A stretch of DNA of 64,000 bases from Gammaproteobacteria bacterium (GCA_029244985.1 JAQWQD010000034.1:1-64000), one strand, 5' to 3'; counted from the first letter of the stretch, positions 1 through 9,052 are shown. Translations and numbers: made by a program. Notes: generated from the letters alone by a model not told the origin.

Positions 1-1281
1 ACTTACTTGGACGAATCTTATGAAGTAGTCGAAGGTGAGCCTAACTCATACAAGGCTGGACCTCACTCCGTTAAGGACCCATTTGGTTTCTGTAGTGGAA
101 CTTCCCCAACATCTGCAGGATCAGCTGTTATCGCTAATGGCTCAACGCTAAATTGCGCAGATTCAAGCGATCCGGTTTTTACAGTAGTTGGTGTTGGTTC
201 AAACGGGTTCCCAGGTTACTCACCTCAGTTCTCGGATGTATATGAGAGAACTTCATATGCTGTTTATGCTGATGTTAGTACCGACCTTACGGATAATCTT
301 TTCGTTCAAGGAGCTATTAGGTACGAAGATTATGATGACTTTGATTCCGAAGTAACAGCTAAGATCGCTGCTCGGTTAGAAATAACTGAGACCTTTGCCA
401 TGAGAGGATCGTTTGGTACAGCATTCCGTGCCCCAACTCCTGGTCAGCAAGGAACCACCAACGTGTCTACTCGATTGCCAAATGGATTTCCAGTTGCGAC
501 TGGTTTATTTCCTGCTGGCGGACCTGTGGCAGGAGCTCTTGGTGCTGTAGCGCTAGAGCCTGAAAAGTCTAAGAACCTTACCTTAGGTTTCATTGCTAAT
601 TTCGGCGATCTAGACGTAACAGTGGACTTCTATCAAATTGATATTGAAGATACAACCAATGCAGTATCAACGAGAGATGTTTCTACTGACCCAACTTCAG
701 GTGCTGCTTATGACAACTACCTGAAACTAGATGCAGCTGGGGTGCCTGGTGCCAACTCTATTGGAGGAGTGTTCTACTTCGCTAACGGATTTGATACCAC
801 AACAAAAGGTATGGACATAGTGGCGACTTATCCACTTACTGAAAATACTAACGTTGTAGCCTCAATTAACTATAACGACACTGAGTTCGATTCTGACCCT
901 AGTGCGTATCTGAATGTCGAAGATCAATTCGATTTCGAGAATTTGTTGTCCGACTGGAGGAGTAATTTTACCGTCACTCATTCCCTCAACAACAACATAC
1001 GTTTGCTGGCAAGAGCTAGCTACTACGGCGAATGGGAAAACTCGAACAGAAATCCATGGCCTAACATTCAAAAGTATGATGGAACATGGTTTGTCGATTT
1101 AGAGGCGAGCTATCAGCTCAACGATAACTGGAGATTCACCATAGGTGGTCGGAATGTTGGCGATGAGTATCCTTCAAAGGATGCGATCGGTGACTACTGT
1201 TGTGGTAGAGACTACGCTTCTGGTTCATACGTCGACTGGCAAGGTGCATACTACTACGGCCGAGTAAGTGTAAACTTCTAA
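1..1281 (+). CDS. TonB-dependent receptor, C-terminal part (5' truncated)
   Basis: The reading frame is open from the first base, so the start lies outside the window. The visible 426 residues are the C-terminal half of an outer-membrane TonB-dependent receptor. They show alternating amphipathic beta-strands, a receptor-type segment near residues 130-150 (GSFGTAFRAPTPGQQG), a 'T.GF...FGDLDVTVDFYQIDIED' strand pair, and a terminal strand ending in aromatic Phe (GRVSVNF), as expected for barrel insertion. Substrate cannot be read from this part. A strong terminator follows the stop codon, so the gene ends its transcript. The family is clear; the ligand is unknown. Confidence 0.93.
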   Translation, partial: TYLDESYEVVEGEPNSYKAGPHSVKDPFGFCSGTSPTSAGSAVIANGSTLNCADSSDPVFTVVGVGSNGFPGYSPQFSDVYERTSYAVYADVSTDLTDNLFVQGAIRYEDYDDFDSEVTAKIAARLEITETFAMRGSFGTAFRAPTPGQQGTTNVSTRLPNGFPVATGLFPAGGPVAGALGAVALEPEKSKNLTLGFIANFGDLDVTVDFYQIDIEDTTNAVSTRDVSTDPTSGAAYDNYLKLDAAGVPGANSIGGVFYFANGFDTTTKGMDIVATYPLTENTNVVASINYNDTEFDSDPSAYLNVEDQFDFENLLSDWRSNFTVTHSLNNNIRLLARASYYGEWENSNRNPWPNIQKYDGTWFVDLEASYQLNDNWRFTIGGRNVGDEYPSKDAIGDYCCGRDYASGSYVDWQGAYYYGRVSVNF

Positions 1282-1323
1282 GCCGAAGTCTTTTGGTCTG
1301 ATACTTAAGATCAAAAACGAAAG

Positions 1324-1357
1324 AAGGAGGAACACGAAAATGTTCCTCCTTTTTTTG
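1324..1357 (+). terminator. Rho-independent terminator after the TonB receptor
   Basis: A perfect 11-bp stem (AAGGAGGAACA / TGTTCCTCCTT) with a six-base loop (CGAAAA) runs into eight T residues, starting about 40 bases after the receptor stop codon. Confidence 0.92.
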
Positions 1358-1443
1358 TGCCAGATTTAATTTGCAGCCAAACCTATGACATGCCACTTTT
1401 CAGTTCTGATTTTCTAGACATTAGAGATAGCCATGGTAGCCTG

Positions 1444-1504
1444 ACTGTCGTCAAACAAGCATATATTATTGCTACGCTTTTAAATCCACTTGACGACCGA
1501 CAGT
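1444..1504. repeat. Imperfect inverted repeat in the intergenic region
   Basis: ACTGTCGTCAA at 1444-1454 is the reverse complement of TTGACGAC-ACAGT at 1490-1504, except for a two-base bulge (CG). The spacer of 35 bases is AT-rich. It lies between the receptor terminator and the VOC gene, with no convincing gene of its own. It could be a structured leader, an operator or chance; I cannot tell which. Confidence 0.35.
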
Positions 1505-1553
1505 TTATGGATCAAGTTAACTTTGCCATGAAAATTTGACCCATTTATAAACA

Positions 1554-1946
1554 ATGATTAAATCTTTCGACCACATAGCTGTGCCAATGGAACGAGTTGC
1601 AGAAATGGTACAGTTTTATACAGCACTCGGTTGTCGTATAGTAGATCAAGGGCGTATTAAGGCTGTCATCTTTGGTGATAATAAAATAAATTTTCATATG
1701 CCAGGGCTGTGGCAAGACGACCAATTTACATTACGGGGTCATAATGCAGAGCCAGGTTCTGGCGACATGTGCTTTGTCTGGGAAGGCAGCGAGGACTCTT
1801 TGATGTCGACTCTACAGAAAGCCGATGCCAGAATAGAATTAGGTCCTGTCGTTCGAACAGGAGGAATGAACGGTGGCAGTACTGAAGGTACAAGTATTTA
1901 TACCCGTGATCCAGACAACAATTTGATTGAATTTATTATTTATTAG
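1554..1946 (+). CDS. VOC-superfamily (glyoxalase/dioxygenase-like) protein
   Basis: This 130-residue single-module VOC protein begins with the typical strand SFDHIAVPM, where His7 is a usual metal ligand. It has a helix with 'MVQFYTALGCR', His48 in INFHMPG, and ends with 'RDPDNNLIEFIIY', whose Glu126 sits at the usual C-terminal ligand position. The family binds a divalent metal in a beta-alpha-beta-beta-beta fold and covers glyoxalases, dioxygenases and antibiotic-binding proteins. No signal peptide is seen, so it is probably cytosolic. It is followed 43 bases later by a secreted or membrane protein gene on the same strand. The reaction is unknown. Confidence 0.85.
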   Translation: MIKSFDHIAVPMERVAEMVQFYTALGCRIVDQGRIKAVIFGDNKINFHMPGLWQDDQFTLRGHNAEPGSGDMCFVWEGSEDSLMSTLQKADARIELGPVVRTGGMNGGSTEGTSIYTRDPDNNLIEFIIY

Positions 1947-1989
1947 CTATCTACTAATCGCCTATTAACTATCAAGAAAATTATCGCCC

Positions 1990-2508
1990 ATGAAAATATT
2001 TAAAAATACGGTAATCGTTATTCTTTGTTTGCTCCTTATTCCAGTAACAGCAATATCAACAGCAGCAGTTAAACAACGCTTTGCTGACGGTCCAAATTTT
2101 GTCTTTTCGGGCGGTCCATTAGAGGCTGGGGAACTTTATGCAGGTGCTGAACCAGACTGGAGCTTTGTCAACGATATTCCTACTATTGAAATGCAGCTTA
2201 TGGAACCTCCTACCTCTCGAATAATTTGGACGGTCGAACACAATAGCAAGCTCTATGTGTGGTCCGGGTATATGGGAACCAGGGTCGGACAAATGTGGAA
2301 ACAGTGGCCATTGCAAGCAGAAGAAGATGGTCGAGCACTAATACGAATCAATGGGATACGCTATGAGAGGCAACTCAAACGTATTCAATCCGGGCCTGAA
2401 TTAGCTGGGATTACTCAGGCTATTACTGCTAAGTACCCTTCTAGAACCACAAGCGAAGCCGTAGAGAGTGGTGATGTCTGGCTATTCGAAGCAACACCAA
2501 GAGACTAA
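1990..2508 (+). CDS. Membrane-anchored protein, possibly split-barrel (PNPOx/DUF2255-like)
   Basis: 172 residues. The N-terminus (residues 1-27, KNTVIVILCLLLIPVTAIS) is one hydrophobic segment, a signal anchor or signal peptide. The body has 'SRIIWTVEHNSKLYVWSGYMG', then 'WPLQAEEDGRALIRINGIRYERQL', and ends near 'AKYPS'. This order (substrate-side strand, basic/aromatic strand, 'G..Y....' strand, Lys-Tyr helix) resembles flavin-binding split-barrel proteins, but that is inference from pattern only. It lies between a VOC gene and a 42-residue membrane peptide gene, 15 bases ahead of the latter, so the three are probably one transcript. Confidence 0.6.
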   Translation: MKIFKNTVIVILCLLLIPVTAISTAAVKQRFADGPNFVFSGGPLEAGELYAGAEPDWSFVNDIPTIEMQLMEPPTSRIIWTVEHNSKLYVWSGYMGTRVGQMWKQWPLQAEEDGRALIRINGIRYERQLKRIQSGPELAGITQAITAKYPSRTTSEAVESGDVWLFEATPRD

Positions 2509-2523
2509 GAAAGGAGTCGTTTT

Positions 2524-2652
2524 ATGAAAAAATTCTATGTAGGAGTTGCCATCGCCTTAGTACTGACAATTTTGGCGGTGTTATTCGTGCCGGGAGTTGA
2601 TGATTTTGTAGAACAGACATTTCAGCGTTATTTAGGCAGGGCTGCTCGATAA
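2524..2652 (+). CDS. 42-residue single-pass membrane peptide
   Basis: ATG at 2524 is preceded by a good ribosome-binding site (AAAGGAGT, about 5-6 bases away) that starts just after the upstream stop codon. The peptide starts MKKFYVGVAIALVLTILAVL, one transmembrane helix (about residues 4-23), then an amphipathic, partly basic tail (FVEQTFQRYLGRAAR). Spacing of 15 bases and the ribosome site argue for co-translation with the preceding anchored protein. The family is not recognised. It could be a small subunit or regulator of its membrane neighbour. Confidence 0.6.
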   Translation: MKKFYVGVAIALVLTILAVLFVPGVDDFVEQTFQRYLGRAAR

Positions 2653-2779
2653 CAGAATTCTTCCTCGACCTCCACAAATGCCGTAATAAGCAAAATCAAG
2701 AGCCTTTCAGACTGAACAACCCAATGACGCTTAGATTAGTGCTCATTGCATTAAATCTCTTCAAAACGAGTCTTCCAAT

Positions 2780-3625
2780 CTATTCAGCAAGTACTGCGTT
2801 TACGAATGCTTCAAGATTTTGAAAATCAGAGCTTGATGAAGATAAGCGCACTCCGCCACCATGACCAATGCCTTTTGGTTTAGAAAGAAGCGTTGAACCT
2901 CTGCCACCATTAATGTAGTTAACTAATAAGTTGTAATTGGTATCCAAAGCATTCTGATTTGATGAAGACTGATAAACAAGTGATGTGCCACCTGCTGAAC
3001 CGCCGCTAATGTGACAATCAATACAATTGCTTTGTATTATTTTAGACGAAATGGTATCCGTGAACAGTTGTAAGCTTTGCGCGACCGAAGGCAGGTTCTC
3101 TGCTTCAGCCTCAATGGTTACCGATAAAGATACACCGTTGAAGAAGAATTCATTCGCAACAGCCATCGTATCGTAGGCAACGATAAAACCCAGTGAAGTA
3201 TCAGATACCCCGGCTGGACCAAAAGCCACATCATCAACGATGCTAACCCTTTCCGAAGTTTGCAGTGTTTTTGCAGGACTTGTTGATAAGAAATTTTCGA
3301 TCGATAAATCCCAGAGTTGAAAGGCACCATTTTCATCTCTGACAAAATAGCTTCCATCCCAAATAACAATAACATAGAGATTGCCCACTGTGTTGACGTG
3401 GCTGGCCTCAACTTGAATTTCCAGATCAATATCTATCGCTGCATCGTAGGCAAAACTATTTCCATAAGTGGAGCCATTATCTGCAGTGGCGCCACCAAAA
3501 AATCGTGCGGTAGTAGCTATACCTGTTGCAGTAGCGGGGCTTGCAAGTTCTGGAAGTTGCGCAAGAGAATTGGATGTTGCGAAAAATAGCCCCAGCAAGA
3601 GAGATTTTTTAACTGATTTATTCAT
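2780..3625 (-). CDS. Secreted protein with a C-terminal cytochrome c-like haem site
   Basis: 281 residues with a cleavable signal peptide (about 1-22, ending SLAQ). Residues 25-175 form a beta-rich domain of unknown type with no recognised catalytic motif. Residues 185-281 hold one covalent haem motif, CIDCH (Cys201, Cys204, His205), followed by 'LLSKPKGIGHGGGVRL'. No Met is obvious as the distal ligand in this stretch; His255 in GIGHGGG is a candidate sixth ligand, which is inference. It should be periplasmic or surface-exposed and need the cytochrome c maturation system. It is transcribed toward the 1.5-2.6 kb gene group. Its role in electron transfer is unknown. Confidence 0.7.
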   Translation of the reverse strand: MNKSVKKSLLLGLFFATSNSLAQLPELASPATATGIATTARFFGGATADNGSTYGNSFAYDAAIDIDLEIQVEASHVNTVGNLYVIVIWDGSYFVRDENGAFQLWDLSIENFLSTSPAKTLQTSERVSIVDDVAFGPAGVSDTSLGFIVAYDTMAVANEFFFNGVSLSVTIEAEAENLPSVAQSLQLFTDTISSKIIQSNCIDCHISGGSAGGTSLVYQSSSNQNALDTNYNLLVNYINGGRGSTLLSKPKGIGHGGGVRLSSSSSDFQNLEAFVNAVLAE

Positions 3626-3782
3626 CTATTCTTTCTTAGGAATTCACCTTTAATGAGTCAGGTTCTCTCGTTTCATTGTTATAGTTATTGTGCTTGAGGC
3701 ACTCGGCCATAGAGACGCCGATGGTTAATAAAACGCTCCAAGTCGAATTTTGGCTCACACACACACTACTCTTTCCTGACGA

Positions 3783-5162
3783 CTACACTAATCCATAACC
3801 TGCACGATAATCCTTGTCGAGAAGAGTGTTGGCTCCGTCATCATTAGTGAATCGCATATTTGCTCCATCATACTCTAGAACCTTGTTTTCACTGGCCCGC
3901 ACGGTTGCGATATTGCCCAGCAGCATAGTCTCAGATAATTGGCCCGAATATTCGAAATGAGAAGTAGTCATTTTACTTCGATCCTTAATCGCATCGATCC
4001 ATTCCTGATGAATCCCAGGTGACCGAGCTATTGTCGGCGCTGGTTTTTGATAATCAGAATGATTTGTCTCTGGAATGATGCGGGGGTCACGTCCATAGAC
4101 TCCATGCATAAGTGTGTTCTTATCGCCTACAATGAGCACGCCGCCGTCACGATCTCCCATCATTCGCTCCTGCTCCAGAATCTCCGGTCTCTCTGGCATA
4201 AGGCCACCGTCATACCAGGTCAATTTGACTGGAGGTCGACTTCCTTTTACTGGAAATTCGAAATGTATCTTAGATGCTAATGGAAAAGTCTCTAAATTAG
4301 CTCCAAATCGGCTGGAGCTAGCCGAAACCTTCGTGGGTAGGTCCAGATCCAGCGCCCAGTATGGGTGATCTATTATGTGAGCACCCATGTCACCCACCAC
4401 TCCTGTACCAAAATCCATCCATCCACGCCAATTAAAAGCGTGATAGCGATCTTTCAAATAAGGACGAAAGGGTGCTGCTCCTACCCACAGATCCCAGTCT
4501 AGAGTAGAAGGAATAGGGTCAGAGCCAGCAGGTCGTCCAATACCTTGAGGCCAAACAGGCCGATTAGTCCAGCAGTGAACTTCTTGCACAGCACCTAATG
4601 CGCCATCAGCAACCCACTCATTAATAAGCCGCCCACCTTCTTCTGCATGGCCTTGGTTTCCCATTTGGGAAACGATATTGGTCTCTCTAGCCCTTCTAGC
4701 CAAAAATCTTGCTTCTGCCACGGTGTGACACAAGGGCTTTTCTATATAAAGGTGTTTGCCAAGATCCATAGCACTGGCTGCGATTGGTGTGTGCATGTGA
4801 TCAGGTGTGCTGATGATCAAAGCATCGATCTCAGGTTCATTTTCCAACATCTCGCGATAATCACGATATAACTTAGTCTTGCCGACAAAAGGAGCTGCCC
4901 AATCTTCGCCCAGTGTTTCAGCCACCTTGCCATCATCGATATCACACAGAGCGTATATATTCTCATTGGCACAGGACTGGATATTGGAACGCCCCCTGCC
5001 ACCAACACCTACTGCCGCAATATTTATTCTGTCGCTTGGAGCAATGTGAGCCGAACCACCGAGTACATGCCGTGGCACTACTAAAAACGCTGACATGGCA
5101 GCAGTCTTCTTAAGTAATTCGCGGCGTTTTATAAGGGAATTGGATTTCTTATCGATCTTCAT
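3783..5162 (-). CDS. Tat-exported Gfo/Idh/MocA-family oxidoreductase
   Basis: 459 residues. The N-terminus carries a twin-arginine signal (KRRELLKK followed by the hydrophobic stretch TAAMSAFLVV). The Rossmann nucleotide site is INIAAVGVGGRGRSN (about residues 46-60), and the family lysine is in EKPLCHT (about 141). The C-terminal part has the GDMGAHIIDHPYWALDLDLP segment and a 'WYDGG' stretch seen in periplasmic members. Such proteins bind NAD(P) tightly and act on sugars, inositols or related polyols; the substrate is not readable here. Genes flank it on the same strand at 150-200 base distances, so it may be transcribed alone. Confidence 0.88.
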   Translation of the reverse strand: MKIDKKSNSLIKRRELLKKTAAMSAFLVVPRHVLGGSAHIAPSDRINIAAVGVGGRGRSNIQSCANENIYALCDIDDGKVAETLGEDWAAPFVGKTKLYRDYREMLENEPEIDALIISTPDHMHTPIAASAMDLGKHLYIEKPLCHTVAEARFLARRARETNIVSQMGNQGHAEEGGRLINEWVADGALGAVQEVHCWTNRPVWPQGIGRPAGSDPIPSTLDWDLWVGAAPFRPYLKDRYHAFNWRGWMDFGTGVVGDMGAHIIDHPYWALDLDLPTKVSASSSRFGANLETFPLASKIHFEFPVKGSRPPVKLTWYDGGLMPERPEILEQERMMGDRDGGVLIVGDKNTLMHGVYGRDPRIIPETNHSDYQKPAPTIARSPGIHQEWIDAIKDRSKMTTSHFEYSGQLSETMLLGNIATVRASENKVLEYDGANMRFTNDDGANTLLDKDYRAGYGLV

Positions 5163-5366
5163 GGGGCTCCCAAGCAGTCATTCACCAAAAGCACAGCAAA
5201 TAAAATCTTAAATTCTTTAATTGAACCTCAAAGATAGCAATGTAAGAAGATTAATAGAAGCACAGTGATAAAAGACCAATACTTATAGCTTTCTATTTCT
5301 AGCTGAATGAGCCCTGACTTTATGATCTTTTGGAGATCAATTGCCAGTGTACACTGACAATTCTAT

Positions 5367-5765
5367 TCAACCTTTTTGAAGAGGCTTCACAATCATAAAT
5401 GTAGCATTGGTTTTGGCGACCAGTTTCTTTTCGCTGAAGATGACAATCTCTACTCGAAATAATTGCCTGCCTGCATGTATCACTTCAGCTTTAGCAACTA
5501 AGGTTGCACCTGTGGGTGGACGGATAAAGGAAGTAGCCAGGTCCGTCGTTGCAGAGAATTTGCCGGGTGGCCTCACAGACCTGACAGCTGCGCCAGCTGC
5601 TGTATCTGCGAGTGAAGTTAGCACTCCTCCGTGAACTCGACCTCCGTTATTTAAATGATGATCTTCTAAAACTACTGAGCAAGTGGCTTTGCCTTCGGCA
5701 TAGTCATCAATCGATACGCCAATGAATTCCCCATAAGGACTTAGTGGTGGTTTTTGAATAGACAT
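5367..5765 (-). CDS. PaaI-type hotdog-fold acyl-CoA thioesterase
   Basis: 132 residues, the usual length. The hotdog hallmark is NNGGRVHGGVLTSLADTAAGAA: HGG at residues 45-47 and Asp54, the acidic residue that follows in this family. 'DLATSFIRPP' and 'EVIHAGRQLFRVEIVIFSEKKLVAKTNATF' give the later beta-strands. These enzymes hydrolyse acyl- or aryl-acyl-CoA thioesters in the cytosol. The gene stands alone between an oxidoreductase and trhO, on the same strand with gaps of about 85 and 200 bases. The specific CoA ester cannot be told. Confidence 0.88.
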   Translation of the reverse strand: MSIQKPPLSPYGEFIGVSIDDYAEGKATCSVVLEDHHLNNGGRVHGGVLTSLADTAAGAAVRSVRPPGKFSATTDLATSFIRPPTGATLVAKAEVIHAGRQLFRVEIVIFSEKKLVAKTNATFMIVKPLQKG

Positions 5766-5849
5766 TGAGATTTCTTTATCAATTAATACTTCTAATTTAA
5801 CGATGCTTCCGCAAAGCCTTTAATAGTTCAACCAGCCTTATTAGATATC

Positions 5850-6860
5850 TTAAGTCGGCAATTTGCCTTCCCCAATTTTGCGCTGCGTATTTTTAAAACG
5901 CAATTTCTCTCTTTTTCTTTCAGCAATAGTTTGTTCCATCGGTTGGCCAAGGTGCTCTTCGCCGCGATGCTTTGCTAGCTCAATCTGGCGTTCTCGCTCT
6001 GCATAACGCCTGACCTGATCCTTAGAATGTTTGTCGTAGCAATGATGACAACTAATCCCTTTTTGAAAATGCTCATTGAGTTTGTCTTGTCCAGTAATTG
6101 GCATTCTGCAAGCGTGACACTGATCATAGTGACCTTTTTCTAACCGGTGGTTTACCGTAACGCGATTATCGAAGACAAAACACTCACCTTTCCATTTACT
6201 TTGTGATTGAGGAACTTTCTCTAAATATTTAAGGATGCCGCCCTTAAGGTGATACACCTCGTCAAACCCCTGTTGCTTTAAGTAGGCAGTTGATTTTTCA
6301 CAGCGAATTCCACCAGTGCAAAACATAGCAATCTTTTTATGCTTAGCCGGATTTAATTTTTCCTTCACATAACCAGGGAAATCTCGGAAGGATTCTGTCT
6401 GTGGATTAACTGCTCTTTCGAAAGTACCAATTTCAATTTCATATTTGTTGCGTGTATCCAGCACGAATACATCTGGGTCACTAATCAAATCATTCCAATT
6501 CTGTGGGTCTACATAAGTTCCCACAATGTCATTGGGGTCAATATCTTCAACTCCCATAGTGACAATTTCTTTCTTAAGTTTCACTTTTGTGCGGTAGAAA
6601 GGAATTTCGCCAACATAGGATTCTTTTGTTTCCAATCCTTCAAAGCGCAGGTCGTTTCTTAACCAACTAATAACCTGATCAACGCCAGTTCGCGTGCCAG
6701 CGATAGTGCCGTTGATTCCCTCCCCCGCTAACAGTAAGGTGCCACGCACTTTATTATCAAGCATGATCTTATAAAGAGGTTCACGAAAAGATTCGAAGTC
6801 TGGCAACTTTGCAAACCGATAGAGCGCGACAACAACCAAGTCAGATGAAGTATTCTTCAT
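5850..6860 (-). CDS. trhO: tRNA uridine(34) hydroxylase (rhodanese-related TrhO/YceA)
   Basis: 336 residues, full length for the family. An N-terminal acylphosphatase-like domain (about 1-95, with [14 protein letters not shown]) precedes a rhodanese domain whose active loop is [10 protein letters not shown] (Cys181, Cys187). A zinc-type Cys region follows (HYDQCHACR and SCHHCYDKH, about 245-280) and a basic C-terminus. TrhO makes 5-hydroxyuridine at wobble position 34 of several tRNAs, using molecular oxygen. The product acts in the cytosol. It has its own promoter region, since 677 bases separate it from the divergent cold-shock gene. Confidence 0.95.
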   Translation of the reverse strand: MKNTSSDLVVVALYRFAKLPDFESFREPLYKIMLDNKVRGTLLLAGEGINGTIAGTRTGVDQVISWLRNDLRFEGLETKESYVGEIPFYRTKVKLKKEIVTMGVEDIDPNDIVGTYVDPQNWNDLISDPDVFVLDTRNKYEIEIGTFERAVNPQTESFRDFPGYVKEKLNPAKHKKIAMFCTGGIRCEKSTAYLKQQGFDEVYHLKGGILKYLEKVPQSQSKWKGECFVFDNRVTVNHRLEKGHYDQCHACRMPITGQDKLNEHFQKGISCHHCYDKHSKDQVRRYAERERQIELAKHRGEEHLGQPMEQTIAERKREKLRFKNTQRKIGEGKLPT

Positions 6861-7537
6861 TCTATTTCCTTTTTGCTAACCGGAACGTAGAACCGATGCA
6901 AATTTTGTAAGGTTCTAACAAAACTAATTGGGAGTGAGAGAAATATTCCCATTTACAGACTCACAATTAACATACTACTCACTCGTAACTATCAAGATCT
7001 CTCTTTAGTAGGCAGGTAGGGTAAAATACATTTTATTGAGGTTTGGCTCTCTGGAATTCAAGCAATAAAAGTGTGGCAAATTCCTAGGTCTAATCGTATA
7101 GATAGAAGCAGTAAATCTTCATCAATTCAATAATTCAATAAACTCCGATCTAAGCTGCCATTCTAAAAAATGCAAACCTCATTCTCAACAATTTCTATGA
7201 AGATATTTGCTGTTTTAACTAGGTTGAACATATCGAAGCGATTGAGAAATTCGACCGACATAAAGATCCTAGAGACTACATACGACTGAGTTCTGCTGAC
7301 AAAAGAATGATAAATCGAAGAATAAATTACCCGCGAATGCCAAGAATCTGGAGAAATTTTACAAAAAAACGAAACCTCACAAGCGCCTGATACAGCTGAT
7401 ATGAAGCAAACAGACGAATATTCGTGGCAAAATGCCCCTCAAAAGCGCTAAAAAGGGGCAAAAATGCGGAAATCATGGTTATTTATGACTTAGATCGTAG
7501 TAGACTACGTCGACAATTAACACAGGAAAGCACAGCA
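6861..7537. other. Long intergenic region (divergent trhO / csp)
   Basis: 677 bases hold no gene I can support; the frame upstream of the cold-shock ATG is open back to about 7424, but its sequence does not look coding. The right part is presumably the promoter and long 5' leader of the cold-shock gene, which is usual for that family, and contains the hairpin listed at 7433-7460. The left part is AT-rich and featureless to my eye. Confidence 0.5.
7433..7460 (+). promoter_or_regulatory. Hairpin in the cold-shock leader
   Basis: TGCCCCT (7433-7439) pairs perfectly with AGGGGCA (7454-7460) around a 14-base A-rich loop containing AAGCGCT. It ends 77 bases before the cold-shock start codon and would be part of the leader mRNA. 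No T-tract follows on the plus strand, so it is not a plus-strand terminator. A thermosensitive or translational role is inference. Confidence 0.45.
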
Positions 7538-7744
7538 ATGAGTAAAGGTACAGTGAAGTGGTTTAACGCAGATAAGGGTTTTGGTTTCATAACACCAGAG
7601 GATGGCGGAAAAGATTTATTTGTCCATTTCTCAGAAATTAAGACGAATGGAGAGTACGCAACATTGAACGATGGTCAATCAGTAGAGTTCGAAATTGGCC
7701 AAGGTCAAAAAGGACCTTGTGCTACCAGCGTCGTACCTTTATAA
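7538..7744 (+). CDS. Cold-shock domain protein (CspA family)
   Basis: 68 residues, the usual size. It is [20 protein letters not shown]... with RNP1-type KGFGFI (about 13-18) and RNP2-type DLFVHF (about 26-31), the RNA- and ssDNA-binding surface. The protein is an RNA chaperone that melts secondary structure. The ATG at 7538 is chosen over the longer upstream open frame because the conserved domain starts there and 'AGGAAAG' sits about 9 bases ahead. A long leader precedes it and a GC-rich hairpin follows. The specific paralog (cspA, C, D or E) cannot be assigned. Confidence 0.95.
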   Translation: MSKGTVKWFNADKGFGFITPEDGGKDLFVHFSEIKTNGEYATLNDGQSVEFEIGQGQKGPCATSVVPL

Positions 7745-7818
7745 AGTTTTTGCAGAAAAATTTGTAAAATAATGATGATTTATTAGTCGTAGCATTTACG
7801 AATAATCAAGTTATCAAA

Positions 7819-7847
7819 AAGGGCTCGGCGCTGTGCGCCTTGCCCTT
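7819..7847 (+). terminator. GC-rich hairpin downstream of the cold-shock gene
   Basis: AAGGGC-TC-GGCGC / GCGCC-TT-GCCCTT makes an 11-bp stem with one 2x2 mismatch and a TGT loop, 75 bases after the stop codon. There is no run of T after it, so it may be a weak terminator or an mRNA-stabilising 3' structure. Confidence 0.5.
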
Positions 7848-7963
7848 CTACAAAACCAAATTAGGCGCCTCCCGGTTTTAGTGATATGAAGGAGAACAGA
7901 CATGATCATGTTCTTTCTTTCCGGCGACCTGTGCTGCCTGATTTCCGCATCTAATTCCTACCG

Positions 7964-9052
7964 CTATAGATCTTCGATGGGCACATAGTTCAAGTTGAAG
8001 CCAAATGCTCTTGGCTCCGTGACCTTCAGTGCTTCAGCTGTACGATAATGATGAGTGCAACCAATACCAAAAACACTGACTCGCTGCCCATAGCGCATGC
8101 GTTCAGCATTTAAAGGTCGACTGGTTTCCTGTTCTACTATACAAATTAAGTCTGGCACACTTGCTACAACTTGCTTTCCAATTTTTGCGATTAGGTATTC
8201 GTTTTTTATCAAGAGCGACATCTTGATTTCGGGATCATCAAAACTTTGGAGGGTCGCGCTTCCTACGTCATAGCCACCGATGACTTTCCTTTCGTTATCC
8301 AATACTTTACCCGTAAATAAATGCTTGATATGCCCGTAGTCACTTTCTGCAAAGAGCTCAAATAGATGCGGCTGAATAGCATCGATTAACCCACCATGGG
8401 ATCTCAACAGATTACCCAATCGAGTAGCAAAGCTTAAAGTTCCTGGAACTGCACTGCGTCTTACCGAATCTCCGGACATACCATGTTCTGCGGAACTAAC
8501 CATGCCTCCCATTTTAACAGCTTGGGCACGAATTTCTTTTTCGAAGGTTTCCGCATCCTTGCAGTCAAGTAATACATGGTTGCCATAAAAATCAGTCACT
8601 ACAGCTGGAGTTGGGTGGACACCATAAATTGGGAAAGTCATCATCTGCGCCTCCGGGAGGGCACGACCCATCCCATCTCCGTCGATGCAAGGAATACCTC
8701 GCATAGCAGCAACAAAGAGAGGAATAGTGCTGTTGCCACCGCCTACTTCGAAAGGAATTACTGCATCAATCTTCTTGCCTGTTATCTCTTCATATTTATT
8801 CAGTGCGGCAATTGATTCCTCTTCGGTTGGCAATTGTTCCAGGGTGACGGAAGGCGCACCGACCATGCCAATACTAACTACATAAAATTCGTCTGGCACT
8901 TCATTGGGTGCAAGCAGGGTCGCAGGTCCAAATTTCTTTAACAATCGTTCAGCTAATAATTGGCTTACGTAGGGATCACCTCCGCCTCCCGTTGCGAGAA
9001 AAGCTGCACCCGTGCATAGATTTTTAATATCTTCGGCTCCAATTTTTTTCAT
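7964..9052 (-). CDS. DUF917 / S-methyl-thiohydantoin desulfurase-like protein
   Basis: 362 residues, full length. The N-terminal stretch GAEDIKNLCTGAAFLATGGGGDPYVSQLL (about 4-32) is the signature of this family, followed by 'IPFEVGGGNSTIPLFVAAMRGIPCIDGDGMGRA' (about 99-130). Proteins of this family are paired with hydantoinase-type ATPase-fold subunits and have been linked to hydantoin and thiohydantoin hydrolysis. Its start codon overlaps the stop of the hydantoinase gene by four bases, so the two are translationally coupled and probably form one enzyme. It is the last gene of a three-gene leftward operon with an NCS1 permease. Substrate is unproven. Confidence 0.85.
   Translation of the reverse strand: MKKIGAEDIKNLCTGAAFLATGGGGDPYVSQLLAERLLKKFGPATLLAPNEVPDEFYVVSIGMVGAPSVTLEQLPTEEESIAALNKYEEITGKKIDAVIPFEVGGGNSTIPLFVAAMRGIPCIDGDGMGRALPEAQMMTFPIYGVHPTPAVVTDFYGNHVLLDCKDAETFEKEIRAQAVKMGGMVSSAEHGMSGDSVRRSAVPGTLSFATRLGNLLRSHGGLIDAIQPHLFELFAESDYGHIKHLFTGKVLDNERKVIGGYDVGSATLQSFDDPEIKMSLLIKNEYLIAKIGKQVVASVPDLICIVEQETSRPLNAERMRYGQRVSVFGIGCTHHYRTAEALKVTEPRAFGFNLNYVPIEDL

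Noticed and set aside
7902..7988. Short ATG frame (28 codons) with GAAGGAGA ahead, after the csp gene
   Set aside because: The peptide (MIMFFLSGDLCCL...) does not look like a protein and runs into the opposite-strand DUF917 gene; the AGAACA/TGTTCT around it rather suggests weak structure.
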